Source: CAYLNH01 sp964384625 (GTDB taxonomy: Bacteria; Verrucomicrobiota; Lentisphaeria; JABSQK01). From it: a stretch of 64,000 bases of DNA. A program made the position numbers and the translations under genes. Below are positions 45,908 to 54,889 of the stretch, piece after piece (position 1 is the stretch's first letter; each line of letters opens with the position of its first letter). The notes beneath the pieces were generated by a model that saw only the letters and a program-made list of their open reading frames with translations, was not told the DNA's origin and did no database searches. Location: positions 1-64,000 of the forward strand of contig CAYLNH010000005.1 of assembly GCA_964384625.1 (NCBI GenBank), in the 5' to 3' direction.

Positions 45908-46564
45908 ATGAACACGAGAGTTGAGATTCTGAGACGGGCGCTCGTCTCGCACTTTATCACCAAGCTTGTTGGCGCCCTTCTGGCGCTCGGCCTGCTCATC
46001 GTCATGACGCAGAACGCCGAAGCCGGGCCGATTCCGAAGCTGCCGGGCAAGCGCGGGAAGACCTTCCTTGAGAAGGACGGTCTGCTGGTGATGGAGGTCG
46101 AGCACGTATACGACTCCAGCCACTGGAAGAAAGAGAACAAGATGGAGGGGTTTACGGGGACCTGCTATTTCACCTGGCGCGGACGGAACTACCTGAATCG
46201 CCCGGGCAAAGGCAAATTGCGGTTTCGCTTCATCATCAAGAATCCGGGTACCTATCACCTGCGGATCCGGAACCGGCATGACTACAAGGACAGTACCGAG
46301 CAGAACGACTGTTTCACAAAAATGGATCGCGGTGACTGGGTCAAGACATTCTCGAGCCAGCGCGGCAAGTGGACCTGGCGCACGAATCACGAGTTTCACA
46401 AGGGCGGCAAGCCGCCGGCGAAATACGAACTCAAGGCCGGCAAGTACACCTTGTACATTTCCGGGCGTTCGACCGGGTTCAGCATCGACCGGATCGTGTT
46501 GTTCAAGGACGGCGTGAAGGGTGAGGACGAGACCTTGCCGGAGTCGGAGTTCGCCGAGAGATGA
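45908..46564 (+). CDS. Secreted carbohydrate-binding-like protein
   Basis: A 218-residue protein with a signal peptide (ITKLVGALLALGLLIVMTQNAEAG). A beta-sandwich-like domain follows, starting LEKDGLLVMEVEHVYDSSHW and ending KYTLYISGRSTGFSIDRIVLFKD. The pattern resembles the C-terminal domain of GH115 proteins and related carbohydrate-binding sandwiches. ATG 45908 follows GGTGGAG. It has no catalytic domain and may bind surface or environmental glycan. Confidence 0.65.
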   Translation: MNTRVEILRRALVSHFITKLVGALLALGLLIVMTQNAEAGPIPKLPGKRGKTFLEKDGLLVMEVEHVYDSSHWKKENKMEGFTGTCYFTWRGRNYLNRPGKGKLRFRFIIKNPGTYHLRIRNRHDYKDSTEQNDCFTKMDRGDWVKTFSSQRGKWTWRTNHEFHKGGKPPAKYELKAGKYTLYISGRSTGFSIDRIVLFKDGVKGEDETLPESEFAER

Positions 46565-46900
46565 AACCACGGATAAGCACGGATGAACTTAGCGCGGCCT
46601 GTGGCCGCAACCAAACTGATCCACATCTAACGTCGTTCCCACTTCGTTGCTGCCGAAAGGCAGCAGCGAAGCGTCAACGATGGAGATTCTCGGAATCTGT
46701 AGCTCGTTGAATCGAAACCTGTTACTCGGCAAACTTTGCTCAAAAAACAAGGATCCTACGGATAGTAGTACGGATGAACACGGATGAAAACGAAGGAAAC
46801 AGGGCGCCAACCATCTAACAGCAGTCCGGAGCACGCATTTCCAACATCTGTGTGCCTCTGTGGTTTAATAGCGTTCCTGCTGTGTGAGTGTTAGATTGAG
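46565..46900. other. Intergenic region with satellite-like units and a hairpin
   Basis: There is no gene in these 336 bases. Repeated CACGGATGAA units occur around 46566-46585 and 46765-46790. A 13-base stem with a GAAA tetraloop lies at 46642-46671. The stretch leads to the sigma factor gene; no clear ribosome-binding site or promoter was found. Confidence 0.5.
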
Positions 46901-47473
46901 ATGAATGCAGTTGCAGTCAAACCTGAAGCGGTGACAATGAGCCGATCATTTCGGGAAATTTCATCTGAGTTCATGGCGAATCAGCACAGCCTGATGGCGT
47001 TCATTTGCGGCATGCTGCGGGATTACCACACGTCGGAGGACATCTTCCAGGAGACTTGGCTGCAGCTTGTCGATGCGATCGAGAAAGGCGTCGAGATCGA
47101 GGACGTGTCGAAATGGAGCCGCGGGGTGGCGCGCAATCTGGTGCTGAAGCACTGGCGCCGGCAGCGGTCGAAGAAGGGCAGCCTGGTGACGGCGAACAGC
47201 AAACTGCTGGAACTGGTCGACGTCGCGTTTGATGAACAGGAGGAGGAACGCGAGCTCTGGGAGGCTCGGCGGCGGGCACTGCGTGACTGCATGGCACAAC
47301 TGCCGGAGAAATCCAGGAAGGTACTGGCGTTGAAGTACGAGCAGCGGTTGAAGGCGTCGGAGGTGGCGCAGCGTTTGAACAAGACGGCAGCGGCGGTTTT
47401 GATGATGCTGTCGCGCTTGCGCAAAGCGCTGGCCAGATGTGCCGACGAAAAACTGGAGGCGATCGGCATATGA
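46901..47473 (+). CDS. ECF sigma factor, Rhodopirellula/Verrucomicrobium type
   Basis: A 190-residue sigma-70 family factor with region 2 (about 25-90; MLRDYHTSEDIFQETWLQL) and region 4 (about 130-185; LPEKSRKVLALKYEQRLKASEVAQRLN). The FREISSEFMANQHSLMAFI start and NLVLKHWRRQ stretch are typical of the PVC-specific subfamily. It overlaps the next gene as ATGA, which makes the FecR-like product its likely regulator. The start is uncertain; an ATG at 46937 is an alternative. Confidence 0.9.
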   Translation: MNAVAVKPEAVTMSRSFREISSEFMANQHSLMAFICGMLRDYHTSEDIFQETWLQLVDAIEKGVEIEDVSKWSRGVARNLVLKHWRRQRSKKGSLVTANSKLLELVDVAFDEQEEERELWEARRRALRDCMAQLPEKSRKVLALKYEQRLKASEVAQRLNKTAAAVLMMLSRLRKALARCADEKLEAIGI

Positions 47474-48780
47474 AACGCGTGGAAGAACTACTGCTGTTGT
47501 GGGAAGACGACGAGATCAATGCCGACCAGATGGCGGAACTCGAGGAATTCCTTGACGACCCCGCGAACCGGCTGGCGCTGTACGAGCATTTTCAGACGAC
47601 GGAGACGATGCAGTCGTTCTTCCTGGCCGAGGGCAAGGAGGTCCTGCCGGCGGGGCGTCCGGCGCCGGTACGCACGGCGAAGAAGACCCGACGGTTCAAG
47701 ACCGATACGCGCCACCAGACCGTCCGCGTTCCGAAAACGGTATCGTCAACGCGGAATCCGGCGGTTACGGCGCCGCGCGACCGGCAGCCGGCAGTGGTGC
47801 TGATGCTTGCCGCCGCGGCGGCGGCGGTCTTTGTCATCGCCGGTGCGGTTTTACTGGATCTCTCGCCGACGCCGACGCCGGCGGGTGTGGGAACGGTGGC
47901 CGCCGTGCGGGGGACGGTGAAGATTGTGCGGCAGGGCCGCAAGCTGGACCCCGGTGTTGACACGCCCCTGCAGGTCGGTGATGCGGTTATCGCCGGTGAC
48001 GGCGGTGCGAAGCTGGAGTTGCTCGACGGCACGGTTGTGACCGCGACGCCGCGGTCGCATTTCCGGATTGCCGCGGCGACGGCCGACAGCGGCACCCGGC
48101 TCCATGTCGAACGTGGCCGGATCGAGTTGGCGGTCGGCAAACAGCAGGCAGGCAGTCGGTTTGTGGTCGAGGGCCCGCATTCGCAGGCGACCGTGCTGGG
48201 GACCCGGTTTGTCTTTGACGTAAGCGAACTGTCGACCCGGCTGGCTGTCAATGAAGGCCGGGTACAGTACGACAAGGTGACCGAAGGCAGAGTTGCCGGA
48301 ACGCTGATCGTGACGCCGGGGTACTACGCGATTGCCGGCGAGGGGATCGAGTTTGTTCTGCACCACGTCAACGAGGTCGTTGCCCGGCCCGACCCCGACC
48401 CCGACCCCGATCCCGATCCCGAGCCTGAGCTGCCGGCGGTGGCGGTGACCGGGTTCACGCTTGTGAATGCGGACAGCAACAAGGTCCTGCGCCCGCTGCG
48501 CCAAGGCGATACCATCAGCCTGTCGAAGGACGGCCGCCGGCTGAGTATCTGTGCCGACGCGACCGAGGAGGTCCTCAGCGTGACCTTCTATCTCGACGGC
48601 GAGGTTACCTGCACCGAGAGTGTACCGCCGTTTGCCTTGTTCGGGGACCGCGAGGAAGATTACGACGCGTGGAAACCCGACGTGGGGATGTATCGCATCC
48701 GCGCCGTGCCGTTCAGCCGGGTCAACGGGAGGGGCAAAAGAGGCAGTGCCGGCGAGATCACCGTCAAGGTTGTGAACTAA
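47470..48780 (+). CDS. FecR-domain anti-sigma-like membrane protein
   Basis: A 436-residue protein with a short cytoplasmic zinc-finger-free anti-sigma-like start (VEELLLLWEDDEINADQMAELE). A membrane helix lies at about 107-130, and a FecR beta domain at about 145-250 (VGDAVIAGDGGAKLELLDGT). An Asp-Pro repeat linker follows (about 305-318), then a C-terminal Ig-like domain (about 322-436). This last domain closely matches those at both ends of the giant protein at 38.5-42.9 kb (GFTLVNA, GDTISL, PPFALFGD, YDAWKP). It probably holds the sigma factor until an envelope signal arrives. The start overlaps the sigma stop. Confidence 0.85.
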   Translation: MKRVEELLLLWEDDEINADQMAELEEFLDDPANRLALYEHFQTTETMQSFFLAEGKEVLPAGRPAPVRTAKKTRRFKTDTRHQTVRVPKTVSSTRNPAVTAPRDRQPAVVLMLAAAAAAVFVIAGAVLLDLSPTPTPAGVGTVAAVRGTVKIVRQGRKLDPGVDTPLQVGDAVIAGDGGAKLELLDGTVVTATPRSHFRIAAATADSGTRLHVERGRIELAVGKQQAGSRFVVEGPHSQATVLGTRFVFDVSELSTRLAVNEGRVQYDKVTEGRVAGTLIVTPGYYAIAGEGIEFVLHHVNEVVARPDPDPDPDPDPEPELPAVAVTGFTLVNADSNKVLRPLRQGDTISLSKDGRRLSICADATEEVLSVTFYLDGEVTCTESVPPFALFGDREEDYDAWKPDVGMYRIRAVPFSRVNGRGKRGSAGEITVKVVN

Positions 48781-49094
48781 TCCGGCCGGCAACGGCGAAC
48801 AGCCTTCCGGTGCCCGGTTGACCGCAGAAAAGCGCTCACGTTTGATCGGGGGCAATCTTCGAGCACTCCCAATTGGCGTTCCACTGCTTCAGCTCCCGGC
48901 GGCGACGTTCGCACCGCCGGTCGGCAGCCGCCGCACCGGAGCACCTTGCAATGACGGCTCATACCTCACTGTACTTGCAGACCCATGAACTGAGCTTACA
49001 GGTTACTGCCATGCCGCAATTGGACGCGCCGGGGAACTTTATGGTATATAAATTGTCATAGGATTAGTAAATCTTGATTTGGAGAGGTCTGGTC
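48781..49094. other. Intergenic region before the 1683-residue gene
   Basis: No gene is seen in these 314 bases. The last 80 bases are AT-richer and contain the candidate promoter listed separately and a GGAGAGG ribosome-binding site. Confidence 0.4.
49020..49050 (+). promoter_or_regulatory. Candidate promoter
   Basis: TTGGAC (49020-49025) and an AT-rich GGTATATA stretch (49043-49050) are spaced 17-19 bases apart, 45 bases before ATG 49095. The -10 match is ambiguous. An ECF promoter read by the neighbouring sigma factor is an alternative that cannot be judged from one site. Confidence 0.35.
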
Positions 49095-52000
49095 ATGCGG
49101 TTTGTTTTGCTGGTTCCGGCAGTGTTCGGGGTTTGTCTGCTCGGTTGGTCGCAGGAGGTGCTGACCCCCGCGGTATCCGGTGCGGACCTGGATGTAGAAC
49201 ACTGTGTAGCGTACGGCGACGGCAAACAGCAGCCCGGGGCGTCGGCTGCGGCATTACGCTGGCTTCTCGGGTTAAGCAAGGAGGCTGCTGCCTGGCAGAC
49301 GCCGGCGCTGGCAGGGGAAACCCGGCACTTTCGTCTGGCCTTTCGCCGGCCGGTGACGGTGGGAACGATTTGTTCAGCGTTCCGGAATCGCGATCAGGTC
49401 ATCGCGGTACTGCGTGAGACGGCAACGTACCCGGGGCGTCTGGGGGTGGACGCCGACTGGCGGCTGCTGCCGCCGGGCCGGGTCAAGACACTGGCAGCGG
49501 GGACAAGCGTACGGGCGCTGCGATTCACAATCAAGTCGCATCAGTATCCGTGGGCGACGGGCCGGCGGTCATCATCGATGTCGCCGTTGCTGTTATTGCA
49601 GGGGCGGTACTGGGATCCGGCCGCGCTTGGGGGCAGCGACTGGTCGGTTTCTGGGGGCAAGTCGCGGCGGCAGCGTTCGGGAGTGACGGATCAGTGGCTG
49701 GGGTATTGGCCACGACCGTTGTCGATCGCGGTACTGGCGGTGTTGCAGGGACCTCCTTTGACGGCATCGCTGGCGGCGCTGCCGGGGAGAGTTTCGGGTC
49801 ACCCGGGGGCCGCAGAGGCGACGGCCTGGCAGCCGGTGCAGGCCGGCTGGCGGACGGGGCCGGCGGCTTATGTGGTCAAGCGCGAGGTTCGGGCGTTGCG
49901 TTTGCGGGCAGTGGACTACTGCCGCAAGCCGACGTGGCGTTATGGGCATCCGTCGGTATTGCCGTTGGTGGCGCTGGCGGGGGACGCCGAACCGCCGACG
50001 AGTTTCATGCCGCCGCCGCCGTTTGGATTTCGTTATGACATGCCGATGAACGGTTTCCTGGCGTTTCGCATCTGGGATGAGGACGGCGGCGAGGTCCGCC
50101 GGTTGCTGGCGGAAGTGGAACGGCGCCGGGGCGCAGTGCGCGAGGGCTGGGACCTGCAGAACGACGCCGGGCTGTATGTCAAGCCGGGCCGATACCGCTG
50201 GAGTGCAATTGCCCGGCCGCCGTTGAAACTGACCTATGAGATGACGGTGTATGCGGCGGGGGATCCGCCGTGGCGGGCGCAGGTACCGGGCGGCGGTGGT
50301 TGGATGGCGGACCATAGTCCGCCGGCGGCGATCTGTGCGGTGGGCGACCGTGTCGTCATGGGCAGCGGCGGTGCGGAGTTCGGCGTCGACACGATCGCGA
50401 CGGATTTGGCCGGCAACAAGTTGTGGGGCGCGACGCACTTGCCGGCGGTCCGGCTGACGGCGGACGAGCGTTATGCTTATATCGTGCAGAACAACCGGGT
50501 GATCCGCCTGGATCCGGCGCAGGATTTTGCCCGGCGCACGCTGCTGAAATTCAAGTACTCCGAAAATCTGCCGGGGCACGCGCGCAGTTGGATCTCCAGC
50601 GATACCAGCGGGGTTGCCTGCGGCAAGGGGATGCTGTACGTCTCCTACCGGGCGCCGGATCCGCCGTGGATCCGCAGTACGATCGCGGCGTGCGACGTAG
50701 ATTTTGGCAAGTGCTTTCCGCCGCCGATAAAGAAGCGAGTGCATGACACGGAGTTCAGTCCACGCAAGCAGATTTTGTCGGCCTTCCAGATTGCCCGGTG
50801 CACGAACCAGGGCAAACTGGGCGACGCCACGGACAAGGGCAATCTGGCGCATACTCTGGTGCTGGCGCTGAACAAGGAGGTCCCGGTCGGCAGTGTCTTG
50901 GTACCGGACAGCCGGATCACGGTGTACGCCTTGAAATCGGGTGCGAGCCTGCCCAAGGCCTTCAGCGGGACCGCTGGTGTCGGCGACGACGTCGGCCTGG
51001 ACGACGCCGAAGATCTCGGTCTGGACGATTTCGGCGAGTTGGGCGATCGCTTTGACCCGAAGGTTTGGATGGCGATGCAGGCGGGCGGCGGCCGGCATCC
51101 GGGGGTGGCGGTGGCGGCAAAGGGATTGCGGACGCGGGTGTTGGCTTTTCACGGGCCGGACTTGAAGCGGATTGACTATGCCATGGTGCTGGACCGGCGC
51201 TATCGCGACGCGGCGCCGCAAGCCAAGCTTGTGGCGCTGGAAGGGCAGGTGGGGAAGAACGGCAGCTGGACGACGACACGGAGCGCCGAGGACCGGCCGA
51301 TCTCGATTGGCGACCCGCCGACCGCGGCTTTGGTGTGGGACCGTCCGCCGGCAGTGCGCGGTTTCATGATTACCTGGCCGATGGCCCGGGTGGGGGCGTT
51401 GGTCGATGTCTGGACGGGGCCGGCGGACGCGGCCATTGGTCCGCGGGAGATTCGCGATGACCGTCATTGGGAAACGGTTCATCGCCATCGCGCCGGTACC
51501 GGCATGGTCCTGACCTGGCACGTGGACCGGACCATCTACGGCGACCTCGGCGGTGTGCGCCGGATCCGCGCGTTTCGCTTTCGCATTGTCGAGCCGCCGA
51601 CCGGTGGCGCGGCCGACGGTTACCGCAAAAAGGGCCGAATCAGCGGCGGCTTCGAGCGCTTCCTGGCGCTGCAGCCGATCGGGCAGGATACGAAATTGCC
51701 ACGGTCACTGGCCAAACGCATTACCGCCATCCAACTCGACAAGGATGGCACGGCACGCATCCGCGGGCATCTGCAGGCGCCGTCGCCGACGGTGATGGCG
51801 ATTGACGCCGACGACACGATGTACGTGGCGCTGGCGGACGGGATTGCGAAGGCAAGCCGGATCAGTGAGCAGCAGGACAAGTTGTCCTACGACCTGCTGA
51901 TCCCGCGGACACAGGTCCCGCGGGCGCGTGGACTGGCTCTGGACCGTCGCGGCCATCTGTTCGTGGCCGGTGCCCACAGCATCAAGGTCTTCGATCCGGC

Positions 52001-54146
52001 GACCGGCAAACTGCTGCGGACGATCGGCCGCAAGCGCCGGCTTGGACCGTGGGAGCCGTCCAGTTTCGCGGCGATCGCCGACATTTATATTGACCGCAAC
52101 GACAAGCTCTGGGTGGTGGAGAGGCACTTTCAGCCGAAGCGCATCGGCCGCTTCGACGCGTCGACAGGGCGCTTCGAGAAAGACTTCATGGGGCCGACAC
52201 ATTACGGCGGCGGCGGCTTTATGGATCCGGGTGACCGCACGGTGTTAAACCATCTGGGGATGAAATTTCGGATCGACTATAAGAAGAAGACATGGCGGCT
52301 GGAGGCGATCCTGCATCCGTACGGCAGCGAGATGTTTATGCCGGATCGTGTCGTCTATGTCGGCAACAAGCGATACCTGGTCGGCGACGGCGAGGTCGTG
52401 ACGCCGTTCGGCGATGCCGGCCCGATCGCCGGGATCTATATTGAGCAACAGGGCAGGGCGATGCCGGTGGCGTTGGCCGGGCTGCTGGGCGGCTGGCGCG
52501 AGGTCGGCCGCAATCCGGCATTGAAAGCGGCGTTCGGCAAACTGGAAGGCAACCAGACCGGTTTCGTCTGGAGCGACCGCAACCGTGACGGTTCCGTCCA
52601 GTTCAAGGAGGTTCAGGTGACGGCAGGTTCGGGGTTCCGCGCCAGCGCCGGCATCGGCGACGACCTGTCGTTTTGCTTTAATGACAAAGCCGGCGGTTTT
52701 GTCCTGGCGCCGCAGGAGATCCTGTCGAACGGCGTGCCGATTTACGATCTGAAGCGTGTGCAGAAGGTCGCCGAGTTGACGCATGACTGCATGCGGACGG
52801 CGGACGGTACGACTTTCGTCATGCGGCACAAGCTGCTGAACGCGGCGGGGCAGGTGCAGTGGACCTACCCGGACCGCTATATGAGCGTCCAGCGGTCGTA
52901 TCAGGTGCCGGGCGGTTTTACCGGCCGCAAGCCCGGGCAGGTGACCGGCGGCTTCGGGACGATCGGGCACTTCAAGATTGCCGGCGAACAGTTGTACTGC
53001 GTCGGCGGCAACAACGGCGACTACTATGCTTTCACCCGCGACGGGCTCCTGGCGGCGGCGGTCCTGGGGGGACCGCGCGGCTATGGCCGGCGCTACTTCT
53101 CGATCCCCGAAGCGATCCCCGGCAAGACGGATCTGACGGACCTGCGTAAGACCGTGGAAGACTTTCACGGCTCGATCTGCCGGGCCGATGACGGCAAGGT
53201 TTACGCGATCGCCGGCAAGAACCATGTGACGGTTGTCCGGGTCGACGGCCTCGAACGGATGCAGCGCCTGGGCGGCAGTTTCGAAGTGACCCGCAAGGAC
53301 CTCGACGCGACGATGGCTTGGGCGGCGGAGCGCGCGCGCCTGCAGCAGGCCCTGCAGCCCGCCCGCGTGTATGACGTCGCCTGGATGCGCAAACCCGCCA
53401 AGACCGACGGTGATCTGATCACCGACTGGCCCGATTCCCGGTTGCTGACGATTCTCGAAGTGCGTGATGTGACCGGCCGGGTTTCCATGTCCTGGCAGGC
53501 AAAACTGGCCTTTGACGACAAGCATCTCTACATCGCCGGTATCGGGGTTGAGACCAGTCCGATGGTAAAAAGCGCCGAGGATCCGGAACGCCTGTTCCAG
53601 TATGGCGACGCATTGGACCTGCACCTGGGACTGAAAACGGGGGCAGACCCGAAACGCCAGACGGCAGCCCCGGGCGATGTACGCCTGCTGTTGGCGCCGG
53701 TGGACAACAAGATGGCGGCCATGCTCTATCGCTATCGCGTCCCGGGATTCAAAGGGACGCCGACGTCATTCAAGTCGCCCATGGGCGAAACGACGGTTGA
53801 CGAAATCCGGCAGCTCAAGCAGGCGCGCGTGGCGGTTCGCCGCAGTGATCGGCAGTGGTTCCTGGAGGCGGCAATTCCGTGGGCGGCACTCGGCTGGGCG
53901 CCGTCCGGCAAGTCATTCGTGCGGCGCGGCGATATCGGCGCTTTGGAGTCGGATCCGGAAGGCGTCAGCACGGTGGCGCGGCATTACTGGGCGAACAAGA
54001 CGAACGTGGTGATGAGCGACCTGCCGTCGGAGGCGAAGGTGATCCCGTCGCTCTGGGGTGAGTTCCGGTTTCGCGTACCGGATCTGAGTGAGAGCCTGTT
54101 GGAAGATGACGATGACGCCGGCGGCATTGAGGGACTGTTGAAATAG
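49095..54146 (+). CDS. Very large secreted beta-propeller-like protein with C-terminal CBM9-like domain
   Basis: A 1683-residue exported protein. ATG 49095 sits 8 bases after GGAGAGG and a short signal peptide ends near SQE. The N-terminal 300 residues are beta-rich and unrecognised. The middle (about 380-1420) holds many short repeats with NHL/propeller character (LALDRRGHLFVAGAHSIKVFD, IYIDRNDKLWVVERHF). An EF-hand-like calcium loop, DRNRDGSVQFKEV, lies near 1160. Residues 1425-1665 resemble a CBM9-type domain (WQAKLAFDDKHLYIAG, YGDALDLHLGL, WFLEAAIPWAALG). There are no catalytic motifs. It follows the sigma/FecR pair and could be its target. Confidence 0.7.
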   Translation: MRFVLLVPAVFGVCLLGWSQEVLTPAVSGADLDVEHCVAYGDGKQQPGASAAALRWLLGLSKEAAAWQTPALAGETRHFRLAFRRPVTVGTICSAFRNRDQVIAVLRETATYPGRLGVDADWRLLPPGRVKTLAAGTSVRALRFTIKSHQYPWATGRRSSSMSPLLLLQGRYWDPAALGGSDWSVSGGKSRRQRSGVTDQWLGYWPRPLSIAVLAVLQGPPLTASLAALPGRVSGHPGAAEATAWQPVQAGWRTGPAAYVVKREVRALRLRAVDYCRKPTWRYGHPSVLPLVALAGDAEPPTSFMPPPPFGFRYDMPMNGFLAFRIWDEDGGEVRRLLAEVERRRGAVREGWDLQNDAGLYVKPGRYRWSAIARPPLKLTYEMTVYAAGDPPWRAQVPGGGGWMADHSPPAAICAVGDRVVMGSGGAEFGVDTIATDLAGNKLWGATHLPAVRLTADERYAYIVQNNRVIRLDPAQDFARRTLLKFKYSENLPGHARSWISSDTSGVACGKGMLYVSYRAPDPPWIRSTIAACDVDFGKCFPPPIKKRVHDTEFSPRKQILSAFQIARCTNQGKLGDATDKGNLAHTLVLALNKEVPVGSVLVPDSRITVYALKSGASLPKAFSGTAGVGDDVGLDDAEDLGLDDFGELGDRFDPKVWMAMQAGGGRHPGVAVAAKGLRTRVLAFHGPDLKRIDYAMVLDRRYRDAAPQAKLVALEGQVGKNGSWTTTRSAEDRPISIGDPPTAALVWDRPPAVRGFMITWPMARVGALVDVWTGPADAAIGPREIRDDRHWETVHRHRAGTGMVLTWHVDRTIYGDLGGVRRIRAFRFRIVEPPTGGAADGYRKKGRISGGFERFLALQPIGQDTKLPRSLAKRITAIQLDKDGTARIRGHLQAPSPTVMAIDADDTMYVALADGIAKASRISEQQDKLSYDLLIPRTQVPRARGLALDRRGHLFVAGAHSIKVFDPATGKLLRTIGRKRRLGPWEPSSFAAIADIYIDRNDKLWVVERHFQPKRIGRFDASTGRFEKDFMGPTHYGGGGFMDPGDRTVLNHLGMKFRIDYKKKTWRLEAILHPYGSEMFMPDRVVYVGNKRYLVGDGEVVTPFGDAGPIAGIYIEQQGRAMPVALAGLLGGWREVGRNPALKAAFGKLEGNQTGFVWSDRNRDGSVQFKEVQVTAGSGFRASAGIGDDLSFCFNDKAGGFVLAPQEILSNGVPIYDLKRVQKVAELTHDCMRTADGTTFVMRHKLLNAAGQVQWTYPDRYMSVQRSYQVPGGFTGRKPGQVTGGFGTIGHFKIAGEQLYCVGGNNGDYYAFTRDGLLAAAVLGGPRGYGRRYFSIPEAIPGKTDLTDLRKTVEDFHGSICRADDGKVYAIAGKNHVTVVRVDGLERMQRLGGSFEVTRKDLDATMAWAAERARLQQALQPARVYDVAWMRKPAKTDGDLITDWPDSRLLTILEVRDVTGRVSMSWQAKLAFDDKHLYIAGIGVETSPMVKSAEDPERLFQYGDALDLHLGLKTGADPKRQTAAPGDVRLLLAPVDNKMAAMLYRYRVPGFKGTPTSFKSPMGETTVDEIRQLKQARVAVRRSDRQWFLEAAIPWAALGWAPSGKSFVRRGDIGALESDPEGVSTVARHYWANKTNVVMSDLPSEAKVIPSLWGEFRFRVPDLSESLLEDDDDAGGIEGLLK

Positions 54147-54674
54147 CTCCGGTTGCCGAGTATGCCCTCGTTTCCTGCCCTTCTTTGCACCCAGTCCCGA
54201 TTCTCGAGAGGTGCGTGCCGGAGACCAGTTGGAGACCGGATTCACCAGCCAGACAAGTTAAGGGGGAAACCGTTAAGCTTAGCCCCAAGAGTGGTGTCCT
54301 GAGGCCCAAAGGGCCGGTCTTGATATAGCCCGGGCTGCCGGCCCGGGTGTCGTGCGGCCTCCCAATCAGAGGCCTGAAGGGCCGAATTACAGCCTCACGC
54401 GAGCATGAGCTTACCGGTTTCCTGACGGGGGCCTTTATCGCACACCAGAAGAGAAAAGGCGGAAATCCTGAATCTGGATATTTTCGCCCTCTTTTCGCGG
54501 CCCCTGGAGCTGCGCCTGCCGCGAGATGATCTCCCCGGCAGTGCCGGAAGACGGGTGGGGCAGTAGAACTGAAGGGGTTAGATACTCCCCAAGCTCAGCT
54601 TGGTGCCTCTTCTTGGAGAGCAGGAAGGCGGACCCTCACCCTTTTCGCGCCGGGTGAAGTCAGGAAGCCTTGAC
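54147..54674. other. Intergenic region with diverged dispersed repeat
   Basis: There is no gene in these 528 bases. From about 54500 to 54650 the sequence is a diverged copy of the element at about 1180-1500, including its palindrome (CTCCCCAAGC...GCTTGG) at 54585-54603. Confidence 0.55.
54556..54618. repeat. Diverged copy of the 1.3-kb palindromic repeat
   Basis: Matches the units at 1329-1396 and 1401-1468 over about 60 bases with scattered substitutions. It shows the repeat family is dispersed over at least 53 kb. Confidence 0.6.
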
Positions 54675-54812
54675 CTAACTCAATGCCTTGCCGTTGCTGT
54701 AGGGCTTGCGCTCCTTGAACTCGGAGCGCTTGCCGCGGTGCCAGTGTTTGATCGGCCGATGGTAACCCACCACCCGGCTGTAGACTTCAGTTTCGCGACC
54801 GCATTTTGCCAT
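54675..54812 (-). CDS. 45-residue NrdD-like mini-protein with glycyl-radical motif
   Basis: From ATG 54812 (AGGA upstream) to TAG at 54675, the frame encodes MAKCGRETEVYSRVVGYHRP followed by a basic tail (IKHWHRGKRSEFKERK). This resembles the extreme C-terminus of class III anaerobic ribonucleotide reductase, including its RVxGY glycyl-radical motif, but only one upstream Cys of the zinc site is present. Such stand-alone short NrdD-like proteins are annotated in many anaerobes. No full nrdD or activase gene is nearby. It might be a spare radical domain comparable in concept to YfiD/GrcA; that is inference. Confidence 0.65.
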   Translation of the reverse strand: MAKCGRETEVYSRVVGYHRPIKHWHRGKRSEFKERKPYSNGKALS

Positions 54813-54889
54813 GGTGGAAATCCTGTGATTGACGCTTTCTTATACTGTACGCAGAATCCAGCGAAAGACCAGTGAAAGTCTGTCTGAAT

